Below are positions 1 to 6,540 of a DNA stretch of 16,202 nt, piece after piece. Position 1 is the first letter of the stretch. Each line of letters starts with the position of its first letter. The DNA comes from Actinomycetes bacterium (lineage in GTDB: Bacteria > Actinomycetota > Acidimicrobiia > Spongiisociales > UBA5794): the NCBI GenBank assembly GCA_023336855.1, contig JAMBLK010000095.1, positions 1 to 16,202 of the forward strand, given 5' to 3'. Under the pieces are notes generated by a model. It saw only the letters and a program-made list of their open reading frames with translations, did not search any database and was not told where the DNA came from. Both the position numbers and the translations under genes were made by a program.

Positions 1-470
1 CGTACCTCGGGGTCGGTCGCGTGGATCGAGACGTAGAGGGGGCCGAGTCGTTCCTCGACGACCCGGGCAAGGTCGAGTTCGGTGAAGCGGGTCAGCGTCG
101 TGAAGTTCCCGTAGAGGAATGAGAGCCGATAGTCATCGTCCTTGAGGTAGAGCGACTCACGCATGCCCGGCGGAAGCTGGTAGATGAAGCAGAACTCGCA
201 GTGGTTGTCGCACGTTTGGACCCGATCGAAAATCGATGACGAGAGCCTGATCCCCAGGGGCTTGCCTGCGCTCTTGTCAAGTCGGATCGTCCGGTCCCCG
301 CCCTTCCCTCGGATCGTGATCTCGGGATCTGGGTCGTCGATCAGTTGCTGATACTCGATCACGTCAGACGGAACGACGCCGTTCACGGCGATCAGTTCAT
401 CACCGATCGACAACCCCGCCTCAGCGGCCGGGCTGTCGCCAACGATCTCGATAACAGTGGGATTGGACAT
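1..470 (-). CDS. DUF512-family PDZ/radical-SAM protein (N-terminal part)
   Basis: This gene is partial: it starts at ATG 470-468 and runs off the window at base 1, leaving 156 visible codons. Residues 1 to about 60 resemble a PDZ domain (GDSPAAEAGLSIGDELIAVN). They are followed by a radical-SAM-type cluster, C87-x3-C91-x2-C94 (CDNHCEFC), and the segment QLPPGMRESLYLKDDDYRLS, which I recognise as typical of the DUF512 family. Those proteins are predicted iron-sulfur enzymes of unknown reaction. In Firmicutes the family often sits just before der, so der may lie beyond the left edge (inference). It diverges from ispH across 56 bp. I see no Shine-Dalgarno sequence, but a TACCAT hexamer ends 8 nt before the ATG, so the mRNA could be leaderless. 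Family assignment is firm; function is unknown. Confidence 0.88.
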   Translation of the reverse strand, partial: MSNPTVIEIVGDSPAAEAGLSIGDELIAVNGVVPSDVIEYQQLIDDPDPEITIRGKGGDRTIRLDKSAGKPLGIRLSSSIFDRVQTCDNHCEFCFIYQLPPGMRESLYLKDDDYRLSFLYGNFTTLTRFTELDLARVVEERLGPLYVSIHATDPEV

Positions 471-478
471 CGCAGACG

Positions 479-484
479 ATGGTA
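479..484 (-). promoter_or_regulatory. Candidate -10 element of the DUF512 gene
   Basis: On the minus strand TACCAT fits the actinobacterial TANNNT pattern and ends 8 nt before ATG 470. No convincing -35 or ribosome binding site is seen. The same TACCAT-N8-ATG arrangement precedes scpA. This is a prediction by pattern only. Confidence 0.35.
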
Positions 485-513
485 CCCGTGCGATCTCCAG
501 ACCCGACGCCCTC

Positions 514-519
514 TATGCT
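514..519 (+). promoter_or_regulatory. Candidate -10 element of ispH
   Basis: TATGCT fits TANNNT and ends 7 nt before ATG 527, so transcription could start on or beside the start codon and give a leaderless mRNA. No Shine-Dalgarno sequence precedes 527. The -35 region is not recognisable. Confidence 0.35.
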
Positions 520-526
520 CGCTCCG

Positions 527-1573
527 ATGAGCCCACAGGTACTGCTTGCCGAGCCGCGCGGCTTCTGCGCCGGCGTTGAGATGGCGATTAAGGCGTTGAC
601 GTGGATGGTCCAGACCTTCGAGCCTCCCGTCTACTGCTACCACGAGATCGTCCACAACGCTGCCGTCGTCGATGCGTTCGAGCGGGCCGGCGTCGTCTTC
701 GTCAACGACGTTGCGGATGTCCCGCCGGGTAGCCCCATCATGTTGTCCGCCCACGGCTCAGCACCCGATGTGGTTGCCGCAGCCGAGGATCGGGCAGCGG
801 TGATGATCGATGCCGTGTGCCCCCTCGTCACGAAGGTGCATCACGAGATGCGGCGCATGTCCGATCGCGGCTACGACATCATCTACGTGGGCCATGAAGG
901 CCACGACGAGGCGATCGGTGCGATCGCCGAGGCTCCGATTGCTGCCACGCTGGTCGACCCCGTCGAAGGATTGCGCTCGTTCGACCCGAGTGACCCGACC
1001 AAGGTGGCGCTCCTTGCTCAAACGACCCTCGGACTCTACGAGTGGGAGGGCGTCCTGGCCGATGCCGACGAACGCTTCCCCGGGCTTGAGACGGCGAGAA
1101 AGAGCGACCTCTGTTACGCCACGACGAACAGGCAGACGGCGATCTTGCGCCTCGCCGAAACGGCTTCGGTCATCCTCGTCGTCGGATCTGAGAACTCGTC
1201 CAACACCCAGGCACTCGTCCGGGTCGCCCGAATGGCCGGCGTCCGGGCTTACCGGGTCGACGGTCCCGAAGACGTCGATCCCTCCTGGTTCAGCGATGAT
1301 GAACTCGTCGGCGTGACGGCCGGTGCATCGGCTCCGGATCAGCGCGTGCGAGCGGTCATCGAGGCGGTTGCACCCGGCGGGTCCGTTGAGATCGTTCGAG
1401 TCACCGACGAAGACGAATACTTCCCGCTTCCCCCGCGTCTCCGCACATTCGTCAAGACGATGCAAGCTCTCGTGGAAGGAGCGTTCGCCGCCCCGAACCC
1501 GGGTGCCCAGGGCCCACTCGAAGACGATCGCGGGTGGGACGCGAGTGAGGCGCTGGCCCTTCTGGGTGTGTGA
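527..1573 (+). CDS. ispH: 4-hydroxy-3-methylbut-2-enyl diphosphate reductase
   Basis: IspH is the last enzyme of the MEP isoprenoid pathway. It reduces HMBPP to IPP and DMAPP with an iron-sulfur cluster in the cytosol. All three cluster cysteines are visible: C14 in PRGFCAGV, C98 in DAVCPLVTKVH and C196 in SDLCYATTNRQ. Substrate-site motifs are also present: HEIVHN (H43), LSAHGSAP (H76), GHEGHDE (H126, E128) and AQTTL (T166-T167). I chose ATG 527 because family members begin a few residues before the PRGFCAGV motif; the frame stays open to ATG 479, which would add 16 poorly conserved residues. At 348 aa it is longer than E. coli IspH (316 aa), mainly through a C-terminal tail after PLPPRLRTFV. 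It is the only plus-strand gene, and is convergent with cmk and divergent from the DUF512 gene. Confidence 0.96.
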   Translation: MSPQVLLAEPRGFCAGVEMAIKALTWMVQTFEPPVYCYHEIVHNAAVVDAFERAGVVFVNDVADVPPGSPIMLSAHGSAPDVVAAAEDRAAVMIDAVCPLVTKVHHEMRRMSDRGYDIIYVGHEGHDEAIGAIAEAPIAATLVDPVEGLRSFDPSDPTKVALLAQTTLGLYEWEGVLADADERFPGLETARKSDLCYATTNRQTAILRLAETASVILVVGSENSSNTQALVRVARMAGVRAYRVDGPEDVDPSWFSDDELVGVTAGASAPDQRVRAVIEAVAPGGSVEIVRVTDEDEYFPLPPRLRTFVKTMQALVEGAFAAPNPGAQGPLEDDRGWDASEALALLGV

Positions 1574-1592
1574 CGCCGTCGGGTGGTCGTAG

Positions 1593-1690
1593 CTGAGTAG
1601 CTGAGTGACTGAGGAAGAGCCGCCAGCTGCCAGCTACCAGCTGCCGGCAAGACCGACTGCCGAGTACCGATTACCGTCTACCGACTGCAT
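1593..1690. repeat. Degenerate heptanucleotide repeat array
   Basis: The gap between ispH and cmk reads in 7-bp steps from 1593. There are three CTGAGT-like units (1593-1613), then units ending CAGC (1621-1641), then units ending CCG (1649-1683). Local runs are clear: AGCCGCC, AGCTGCC, AGCTACC, AGCTGCC at 1618-1645, and ACCGACT, GCCGAGT, ACCGATT, ACCGTCT, ACCGACT at 1652-1686. The last units overlap the final codons and stop of cmk. Two CAGCTG palindromes can pair into a short hairpin. No T-tract follows, so a classic terminator is not evident. Confidence 0.7.
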
Positions 1691-2324
1691 CGACAAGTGC
1701 GAGCACCCGCTCCACGACCTCGTCGATGCTCAGATCACTTGTGTCGATGATCTCCGCATCGTCTGCAGGTCTCAGTGGCGAGGCCTTTCGGCTGGAATCT
1801 CTGTGGTCCCTGGCTGCCAGCTCTGCGGCGATCTGATCTTCGGACTTGTCGGCCGCTTCGGCATCACCTGATCGGCGTGCCGCCCGGATCTCGGGCCGTG
1901 CGGTCAGGTAGATCTTCACGGGCGCATCGGGGAAGACCACGGTTCCGATGTCACGCCCTTCAACGACGGCCGAGCCGCCGCGCTTTGCCACCCACGCTTG
2001 CTGGAGTGCAACGATGCGCTCACGCACGTCGGGATGCGCTGCGACAACGCTCGATGCTTTGGTGACCTCGTCTCTTCGCAGGTCCTCTGTGACGTCGGCA
2101 CCATCAATGCTGACGACTCCTTCAACGATCGATATGTCCACACCAGCGATTGCAGCGAGGACAGCGTCGCTGTCGTCGAGAGGAGCTCCCATGCGGAGCG
2201 CTGTCAGGCCGGCCGCTCTGTAGGTGGATCCTGTGTCGAGATGTGGAAGCTCCAGGGCCTCCGCCACGCGATTCGCAACCGTGGACTTACCGACGCCTCC
2301 CGGTCCGTCTACTGCGATGACCAC
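1671..2324 (-). CDS. cmk: Cytidylate kinase
   Basis: Cmk phosphorylates CMP and dCMP with ATP, in the cytosol, for pyrimidine nucleotide recycling. The 217-aa protein has a P-loop GPGGVGKST at residues 7-15, an LDTGSTYRAAGL segment at 29-40 (many relatives have DTGAMYR), VVEGRDIGTVVFPDAPVKIY at 117-136, and a basic lid segment around DHRDSSRKASPLRP at 170-183. The start is GTG 2324, with a GGAGG ribosome site 4 nt upstream. It overlaps the end of aroA by 16 bp, which suggests translational coupling. Its last residues (AVGRR) are encoded within the heptamer repeat array. It is the last gene of the scpA-to-cmk run. Confidence 0.96.
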   Translation of the reverse strand: MVIAVDGPGGVGKSTVANRVAEALELPHLDTGSTYRAAGLTALRMGAPLDDSDAVLAAIAGVDISIVEGVVSIDGADVTEDLRRDEVTKASSVVAAHPDVRERIVALQQAWVAKRGGSAVVEGRDIGTVVFPDAPVKIYLTARPEIRAARRSGDAEAADKSEDQIAAELAARDHRDSSRKASPLRPADDAEIIDTSDLSIDEVVERVLALVDAVGRR

Positions 2325-3583
2325 ACTGCCTCCAGAGTCTCGTAGAACGACGGCCAGGATACGTTCGCCGCTGATGCCCCGCGAACTGTCACGGGGCCGT
2401 CCGCCGCCGTGGCGGCCACGGCCGCTGTCATTGCTATCCGGTGATCACCGGCAGCATCGACGGTGCCTCCGTCGAGAGAGCCGGTGCCGATAATGGCGAA
2501 GCCATCTTCAGTCGGTTCCGCTCCCCCGCCCAACGCTCGGATCATCCCGGTCGTACTCGCGATCCGATCGCTCTCCTTTGCGCGCAACTCGGATGCCTCG
2601 CGAACGATCGTGACACCGTCCGCGTACGCTGCGAGCACGGCGACAAGAGGGAGTTCATCGATAGCCGCCGCCACCGTATTCCCGAAGACTTCAACTGCCT
2701 GCAACTCCCCACCCGTCACGGACACGGTCCCGACGACGTCACCGTGGATCGACCCCGTCACCTCACCGTGCACTGTGGCGCCCATCGCTTCGAGGATCGT
2801 CAGGAATCCGACACGGCCCGGGTTGAGAGAGATGCCGGGGGTGACGACGTGTGCGCCTTCCACCAGGGCTGCGCTCGCCCAGAGGTATGCGGCACTCGAC
2901 GGATCGCCGGGGATGTCGTAGTGGGCTCCCGGGATCCGGCCGGGAGCGATGCGCATCTTCGTGCCCTCGCCCGCGGTTCCGAGACCGAACGCCTCGAGCC
3001 ACCGTTCCGTGTGGTCCCGGTACCCCGGCGGGCTATCGATCGTTGACGGTCCGTCCGCCTGGATCGCCGCCAGTTCGAAAGCAGTGCGCACCTGAGCTGA
3101 AGCGACGTCAATGTTGATATCTGCTCCGACGAGAGAAGCCCTGCCGGTGGTGATCGGTGCGGTGCCGTCCTCCTGCGTGACGAGCTCCAATCCGAGGGCT
3201 CCGAGGGGTGCCACGAGGCGTCCCATCGGACGGGAGAGCAACGAGGCATCGCCGGTGAGCGTGACCCGGAATGGGGAGGCGGCGAGGCTGCCGGCGAGCA
3301 GACGCATCGTTGTCCCGGAGTTACCGCAATCGACGGGACCGCCTGGCTCCGTCAGTCGCTCAGCCGGCGCGAATCGGTCTCCCGTGCGTTGCATGCCGAG
3401 TCGTCCGAGTGCGGTAGCGGTCGTACCAACGTCAAGGCCGGGAGCGAGACCCGTTATCTCACTCTCACTTTCTGCGAGTGAGGCAAACACGAGCGCACGG
3501 TGCGACAGTGACTTGTCCCCCGGGATCTTGACGCCGGTCTTGAACACTCGTCCGGCGGGTTCAATCCTCCTCTGATCCTCCAT
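2309..3583 (-). CDS. aroA: 3-phosphoshikimate 1-carboxyvinyltransferase (EPSP synthase)
   Basis: AroA joins shikimate 3-phosphate and phosphoenolpyruvate in the sixth step of the shikimate pathway. The 424-aa protein has the N-terminal PGDKSLSHR (K24, S25, R29), CGNSGTTMRLL at 86-96, SRPM at 117-120, AIDELPL with D309/E310 at the active site, ELRAKESDRI at 332-341 and GDHRIAM at 379-385. GNSGTT plus KSLSHR resembles the Bacillus-type enzymes more than the E. coli type; I draw no conclusion on glyphosate response. The frame is open to 3850, but ATG 3583 has an ideal AGGAGGT site 5 nt upstream and matches family length. It overlaps rluB by 23 bp and cmk by 16 bp. In M. tuberculosis, as I recall, aroA is elsewhere, so its place between rluB and cmk is a lineage feature. 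Confidence 0.96.
   Translation of the reverse strand: MEDQRRIEPAGRVFKTGVKIPGDKSLSHRALVFASLAESESEITGLAPGLDVGTTATALGRLGMQRTGDRFAPAERLTEPGGPVDCGNSGTTMRLLAGSLAASPFRVTLTGDASLLSRPMGRLVAPLGALGLELVTQEDGTAPITTGRASLVGADINIDVASAQVRTAFELAAIQADGPSTIDSPPGYRDHTERWLEAFGLGTAGEGTKMRIAPGRIPGAHYDIPGDPSSAAYLWASAALVEGAHVVTPGISLNPGRVGFLTILEAMGATVHGEVTGSIHGDVVGTVSVTGGELQAVEVFGNTVAAAIDELPLVAVLAAYADGVTIVREASELRAKESDRIASTTGMIRALGGGAEPTEDGFAIIGTGSLDGGTVDAAGDHRIAMTAAVAATAADGPVTVRGASAANVSWPSFYETLEAVWSSQ
2329..2333 (-). promoter_or_regulatory. Ribosome binding site of cmk
   Basis: GGAGG lies inside the aroA coding region, 4 nt before GTG 2324. It supports the GTG start and coupled translation with aroA. Confidence 0.7.
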
Positions 3584-4301
3584 CTGGCACCTCCTCTCCC
3601 GCTTGGTACAACGCCCGGATCTCTTCGATCGTGAGCGGGCGACACTGCCCCGGGGACAGTGATGTGTCCCGCAATGGACCGATCGAGGTGCGAACGAGCC
3701 TCTGAACCGGGTAGCCGACGGCGTCGAACATCCGGCGAACGATCCGCTTCCGCCCCTCGCCCATGGTGATCTCGATGAGTGAGGTGTCGCCGGAACGATC
3801 CACGATACGAGCCGACACGGCACGAGCCGGACCATCTTCCAGATCGACACCGCTCGTCAGTCGGCGGATCGTCTTTGCCTCCACGACACCGCTGACCAGG
3901 ACGACGTAGGTCTTGTGCACACCGAACCTCGGATGCGTGATCCTGAGTGTGAGATCTCCATCATTCGTCAGGACCATCAGGCCTTCGGAGTCGGCGTCTA
4001 GACGGCCCGCCGGGTAGACCCGCGGCCCATCTGGGACCAGAGCGACGACCGTCGGCCTCCCCTGCGGATCCTCTGCAGTGCTGACCGTCCCCACCGGCTT
4101 GTAGACGGCGAAGTAAGTCAAATCCGGTGCGATCGGGAGCGGCACACCGTCGATCTCCACTCGAGCAGTCTCGGGATCGACCTTCTGTCCGAGATGCGCA
4201 GGCTCGCCGTCGACGGTGACGCGACCCTTCGCTACCAGAACCTCGGCATGGCGACGAGAGACGAAACCGGAACGGCCGATCAGCTTCTGGAGTCGTTCGA
4301 T
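3561..4301 (-). CDS. rluB: 23S rRNA pseudouridine synthase, RluB/RsuA family, non-canonical start
   Basis: This enzyme isomerises an rRNA uridine to pseudouridine. The catalytic aspartate lies in AGRLDADSEGLMVLTND (D102 from the start used here), with KPVGTV before it and EGRKRIVRRMFDAVGYPV after it, both typical of RluB/RsuA. Upstream of the first in-frame GTG (4160), codons 4301 to 4161 encode a good S4 RNA-binding domain (ERLQKLIGRSGFVSRRHAE then GRVTVDG). The next upstream in-frame stop is at 4328-4326, and there is no ATG, GTG or TTG between it and 4160. I place the start at ATC 4301-4299, just after GGAGGG at 4310-4305, giving 246 aa. CTG 4283, overlapping the scpB stop as CTGA, is an alternative that would lose RLQK. 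A sequence error is also possible. The enzyme identity is firm; the start is not. Confidence 0.85.
   Translation of the reverse strand: MERLQKLIGRSGFVSRRHAEVLVAKGRVTVDGEPAHLGQKVDPETARVEIDGVPLPIAPDLTYFAVYKPVGTVSTAEDPQGRPTVVALVPDGPRVYPAGRLDADSEGLMVLTNDGDLTLRITHPRFGVHKTYVVLVSGVVEAKTIRRLTSGVDLEDGPARAVSARIVDRSGDTSLIEITMGEGRKRIVRRMFDAVGYPVQRLVRTSIGPLRDTSLSPGQCRPLTIEEIRALYQAGEEVPDGGSEED
3589..3595 (-). promoter_or_regulatory. Ribosome binding site of aroA
   Basis: AGGAGGT stands 5 nt before ATG 3583, inside the end of rluB. It decides the start among several in-frame options further upstream. Confidence 0.8.
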
Positions 4302-4858
4302 GATCCCTCCGGTCGGAATGGCCGCTCAAGGGTCTCGACGATCTCGGCCGGAGGGACGTGATCGGCGAGCGGCGGGAGATCCTGAGGAGTGTTGACCCCC
4401 AGCTTCTCGAGGAACAGTTCGGTTGTGCCGTAGAGGATCGCCTGACCCGGCCCGGGTGCGGTGCCGATCTCACGGACGAGGCCTCTCCGTTCAAGAGTAT
4501 GCAGCGCCCGTTCGGAGTCGACGCCTCGCACCTCGGCGACCTGCCCGCGTGACACGGGTTGCTTGTACGCGACCACGGCGAGGGTTTCGAGCGCCGCGTT
4601 TGAGAGTCTGGTCGCTCGTTCCGATGCGGCGAACCGTTCAACGTAGGGCAGCATGTCGGGCGCGGTGTACAGGCGCCAACCGCCACCGACCTGCCGGAGG
4701 ACGAACCCTCCCTGGCGATCGGTGAGTTCACGTTCAATGTCTTCCAGCGTCGCCTCGACGTCTGCGTGGGGAGCCTCTACCACTTCGGCGAGTTCCTGTG
4801 CCGTGATCGGCGTCTCCGCCACGAACAGGATCGCTTCGAGCGCGTTACGAATCTCCAT
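4280..4858 (-). CDS. scpB: Segregation and condensation protein B
   Basis: ScpB is the winged-helix subunit that, with ScpA, completes the SMC condensin complex for chromosome compaction and segregation. The 192-aa protein starts MEIRNALEAILFVAETPITA and contains ETLAVVAYKQPVSRGQVAEV at 91-110 followed by RGVDSERALHTLERRGLV, the second winged-helix region conserved in ScpB. The start ATG 4858 overlaps the scpA stop by one base (TGATG); the frame stays open upstream but family members begin here. The C-terminus after about residue 165 is a low-conservation tail, and its codons encode the S4 domain of rluB in another frame. Confidence 0.95.
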   Translation of the reverse strand: MEIRNALEAILFVAETPITAQELAEVVEAPHADVEATLEDIERELTDRQGGFVLRQVGGGWRLYTAPDMLPYVERFAASERATRLSNAALETLAVVAYKQPVSRGQVAEVRGVDSERALHTLERRGLVREIGTAPGPGQAILYGTTELFLEKLGVNTPQDLPPLADHVPPAEIVETLERPFRPEGSSNDSRS

Positions 4859-5631
4859 CAGGCTGGTTCCTCTCCGGTGAGCAGCGCTTCGAGCCGTTCG
4901 GATGCAACCGCTTCGCTGTATTCGATCACGATCGGTGCCTGCCGATCGTCCTGCGAGACCCGGAGGATGCCCCATCGCGCGAGTTCCAACAGACCGAGGA
5001 AGTAGGCGACAACCTCCACCGAACGCGAGCAGTGCGCAACCACGGACTCGAAATCGGTCTCGATCGCAGCTGCCATACGATCCTGGAGGTCGAGCATCGC
5101 CTCCTGTACCGATGGCAATTCCAGATCCAGGTGATCCACGTCGACCGCATCGTCCTCGTCCTCGAAGACACGTTCTGCGATGGCTGCCAATCCGGCTGCA
5201 TCAACTGGTAGCACGAACGACGGTGGCGGTAGCGTCACGTCCTCCAGACCGACCGATCGGGCAATGAACCGTTCGTTCGCTGCAATCCGGTGGGCGAACA
5301 CAGCAGCCACGTCTTTGAACGTCAGGTTCATGAGAAGGCGGGAGAGCAAGCGGTCTCGTTCCTCGGCGAGGGCGAGCTCTTCGTCGAGGTCGATCTCACG
5401 GTCGTCGGGGAGCAGATGCCGGGCCTTCAACTGGATGAGCGTGGACGCGATCAAGAGGAACTCGCTGGTGACGCCGAGGTCCATCTCACTCATCACGTCG
5501 AGGTATCCGACGTATTCGGTGACGAGGTCGGAAAGGCTCAGCTCGATGATCTCAACCTGGTGTGATGTGATCAGCTGGAGCAGCAGATCCAACGGTCCTT
5601 CGAAGACCCGTGTCTTGACCTCATACGTCAT
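4858..5631 (-). CDS. scpA: Segregation and condensation protein A
   Basis: ScpA is the kleisin subunit that bridges the SMC heads and binds ScpB. The 257-aa protein begins MTYEVKTRVFEGPLDLLLQL, the hallmark ScpA N-terminus, followed by IIELSLSDLVTEYVGYL and FLLIASTLIQLKARHLLP. It ends in a winged-helix region around SVEVVAYFLGLLELARWGIL. Residues 165-180 form an acidic stretch (EDEDDAVDVDHLDLE), common in the kleisin linker. ATG 5631 fits the family start; the open frame to 5781 is not supported. No ribosome binding site is visible, but a plausible promoter sits directly upstream. It probably heads the scpA-scpB-rluB-aroA-cmk operon. Confidence 0.95.
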   Translation of the reverse strand: MTYEVKTRVFEGPLDLLLQLITSHQVEIIELSLSDLVTEYVGYLDVMSEMDLGVTSEFLLIASTLIQLKARHLLPDDREIDLDEELALAEERDRLLSRLLMNLTFKDVAAVFAHRIAANERFIARSVGLEDVTLPPPSFVLPVDAAGLAAIAERVFEDEDDAVDVDHLDLELPSVQEAMLDLQDRMAAAIETDFESVVAHCSRSVEVVAYFLGLLELARWGILRVSQDDRQAPIVIEYSEAVASERLEALLTGEEPA

Positions 5632-5636
5632 AGGGC

Positions 5637-5665
5637 ATAATGGTATCGCCTCGGGCCAGCCAGAA
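5637..5665 (-). promoter_or_regulatory. Candidate promoter of the scpA operon
   Basis: On the minus strand TTCTGG (5665-5660), a 17-nt spacer and CATTAT (5642-5637) stand 5 nt before ATG 5631. An overlapping reading is TACCAT at 5645-5640 with 8 nt to the ATG. Both imply a leaderless transcript, which fits the absence of a Shine-Dalgarno sequence. The gap to the HD gene is 47 bp. Confidence 0.4.
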
Positions 5666-5678
5666 CGAAGAACACCGG

Positions 5679-6164
5679 TTAGCCGTCCGCATCCATGAGC
5701 ACTTTCCATCGAGTTGGATCCATGCCGGCCGGGGCGGGACCCGGGTGATACCGGGCGAACGCGACCGCGAGTGGTCCGCAACCGGCTTCTTCGAGGGCGA
5801 CGGCGCCGCGTCGTCCATGGTCTCGATACGAGCGCATGCGGGTTGTCATCGGCATACCGACGGAGTCGAGAACCGTGGCGATCGAGCGAGACACAGCGCC
5901 GATACTCGCTTGGACCTTGCCGACGTCGTGAAGGAGCGCTGCCTCAACCGCCCCGGAGTCATCGGGTAGCACCGTCGACACACGTCGAGCAACATCGACA
6001 GCGTGGCGTTGATCGGGGAAACTCTGGGACCAGAACAGTCCGGCGCAGTCGCCGTCGATGTGGTCATGGACGAAAGCCTGATCTTCCGGACCGAGAGGCT
6101 CGGCACGAAGGTGTCCGAAGAAGCGTCCGACCAGATGGCCGGCCTGGTTGAGGCTGCCGGTCAC
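5679..6164 (-). CDS. HD-domain protein, probable phosphohydrolase
   Basis: This is a small HD-superfamily protein of a type common in actinobacteria. With the start used here (161 aa) the metal-binding pattern is H53 in RHAVDVARR, H79-D80 in LLHDVGK, H116 in YRDHGRRGA and H140 in ARYHPG, with late aspartates in LMDAD. The N-terminus GRFFGHLRAEPLGPEDQAFV resembles relatives that start near VGRFF. GTG 6164 overlaps the stop of the DksA-like gene as GTGA, which suggests coupling; GTG 6182 is also possible. HD domains usually hydrolyse phosphomonoesters or nucleotides. The substrate is unknown here. In mycobacteria a ParA-like gene lies in this interval, and this protein is unrelated to ParA. Confidence 0.8.
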   Translation of the reverse strand: MTGSLNQAGHLVGRFFGHLRAEPLGPEDQAFVHDHIDGDCAGLFWSQSFPDQRHAVDVARRVSTVLPDDSGAVEAALLHDVGKVQASIGAVSRSIATVLDSVGMPMTTRMRSYRDHGRRGAVALEEAGCGPLAVAFARYHPGPAPAGMDPTRWKVLMDADG

Positions 6165-6514
6165 GAGGCCGCTTGTTTGCACCTAACGCAACGTCGGGCG
6201 GCCGGCAGGTACTGGATGCGATCCAGTCCGATCTGGGTGCCACAGGTCTCGCAGCTCCCATAGTTCCCGTCGGCGATCTTGCCCAGAGCAACGTTGGCCC
6301 GCTCGAGTCGGACTTTGAGCGTGTCGGCGAGGCGGAGCACCTCGGTTCTCTCTGCGGTAACAGCGCCGGCGTCCGCGAAGGCGTCGCCGTAATCAACGGT
6401 GCCGTTGAGTTGCCCGGATTCGTCTGCCCCGATCTCTTCGAGTTGACGGAGGACCTTGGTGCGTTCCTCGATGAGGAGCGCTTCGGCAGCATCGGTGTCG
6501 ATCGTCTCGGTCAT
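6161..6514 (-). CDS. DksA/TraR-family zinc-finger protein
   Basis: This is a 117-aa protein with a helical, probably coiled-coil N-terminal part (to about residue 80) and a C-terminal four-cysteine zinc finger: C88-x2-C91 in GSCETCGTQIGLDRI and C109-x2-C112 in RRCVRCK. This is the DksA/TraR C4 layout. Family members often bind the RNA polymerase secondary channel and affect promoter choice, but many actinobacterial members are uncharacterised. ATG 6514 has AGGAGG 12 nt upstream and a closer GGAAGAG, so initiation looks leadered. The gap to xerD is 26 bp, so it is probably cotranscribed with it. Confidence 0.88.
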   Translation of the reverse strand: MTETIDTDAAEALLIEERTKVLRQLEEIGADESGQLNGTVDYGDAFADAGAVTAERTEVLRLADTLKVRLERANVALGKIADGNYGSCETCGTQIGLDRIQYLPAARRCVRCKQAAS

Positions 6515-6540
6515 CGGAAAACTCTTCCTCCTCGGGGTCC

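Noticed and set aside
479..526. ispH start at ATG 479
   Set aside because: The extra 16 residues are unlike the family N-terminus, and this stretch overlaps the candidate promoters of both divergent genes. ATG 527 fits better.
1574..1670. Bidirectional intrinsic terminator between ispH and cmk
   Set aside because: Short stems such as CAGCTG/CAGCTG are possible, but no T-tract follows on either strand.
1593..1690. CRISPR-like repeat
   Set aside because: Units are 7 bp and contiguous with no spacers.
3584..3850. N-terminal extension of aroA to 3850
   Set aside because: It lies wholly within rluB, has no similarity to EPSP synthases, and the perfect AGGAGGT site marks ATG 3583.
4280..4301. 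Programmed -1 frameshift joining scpB to rluB
   Set aside because: No slippery heptamer is visible in the overlap and ScpB has a normal full length, so this is kept only as an alternative to the odd start.
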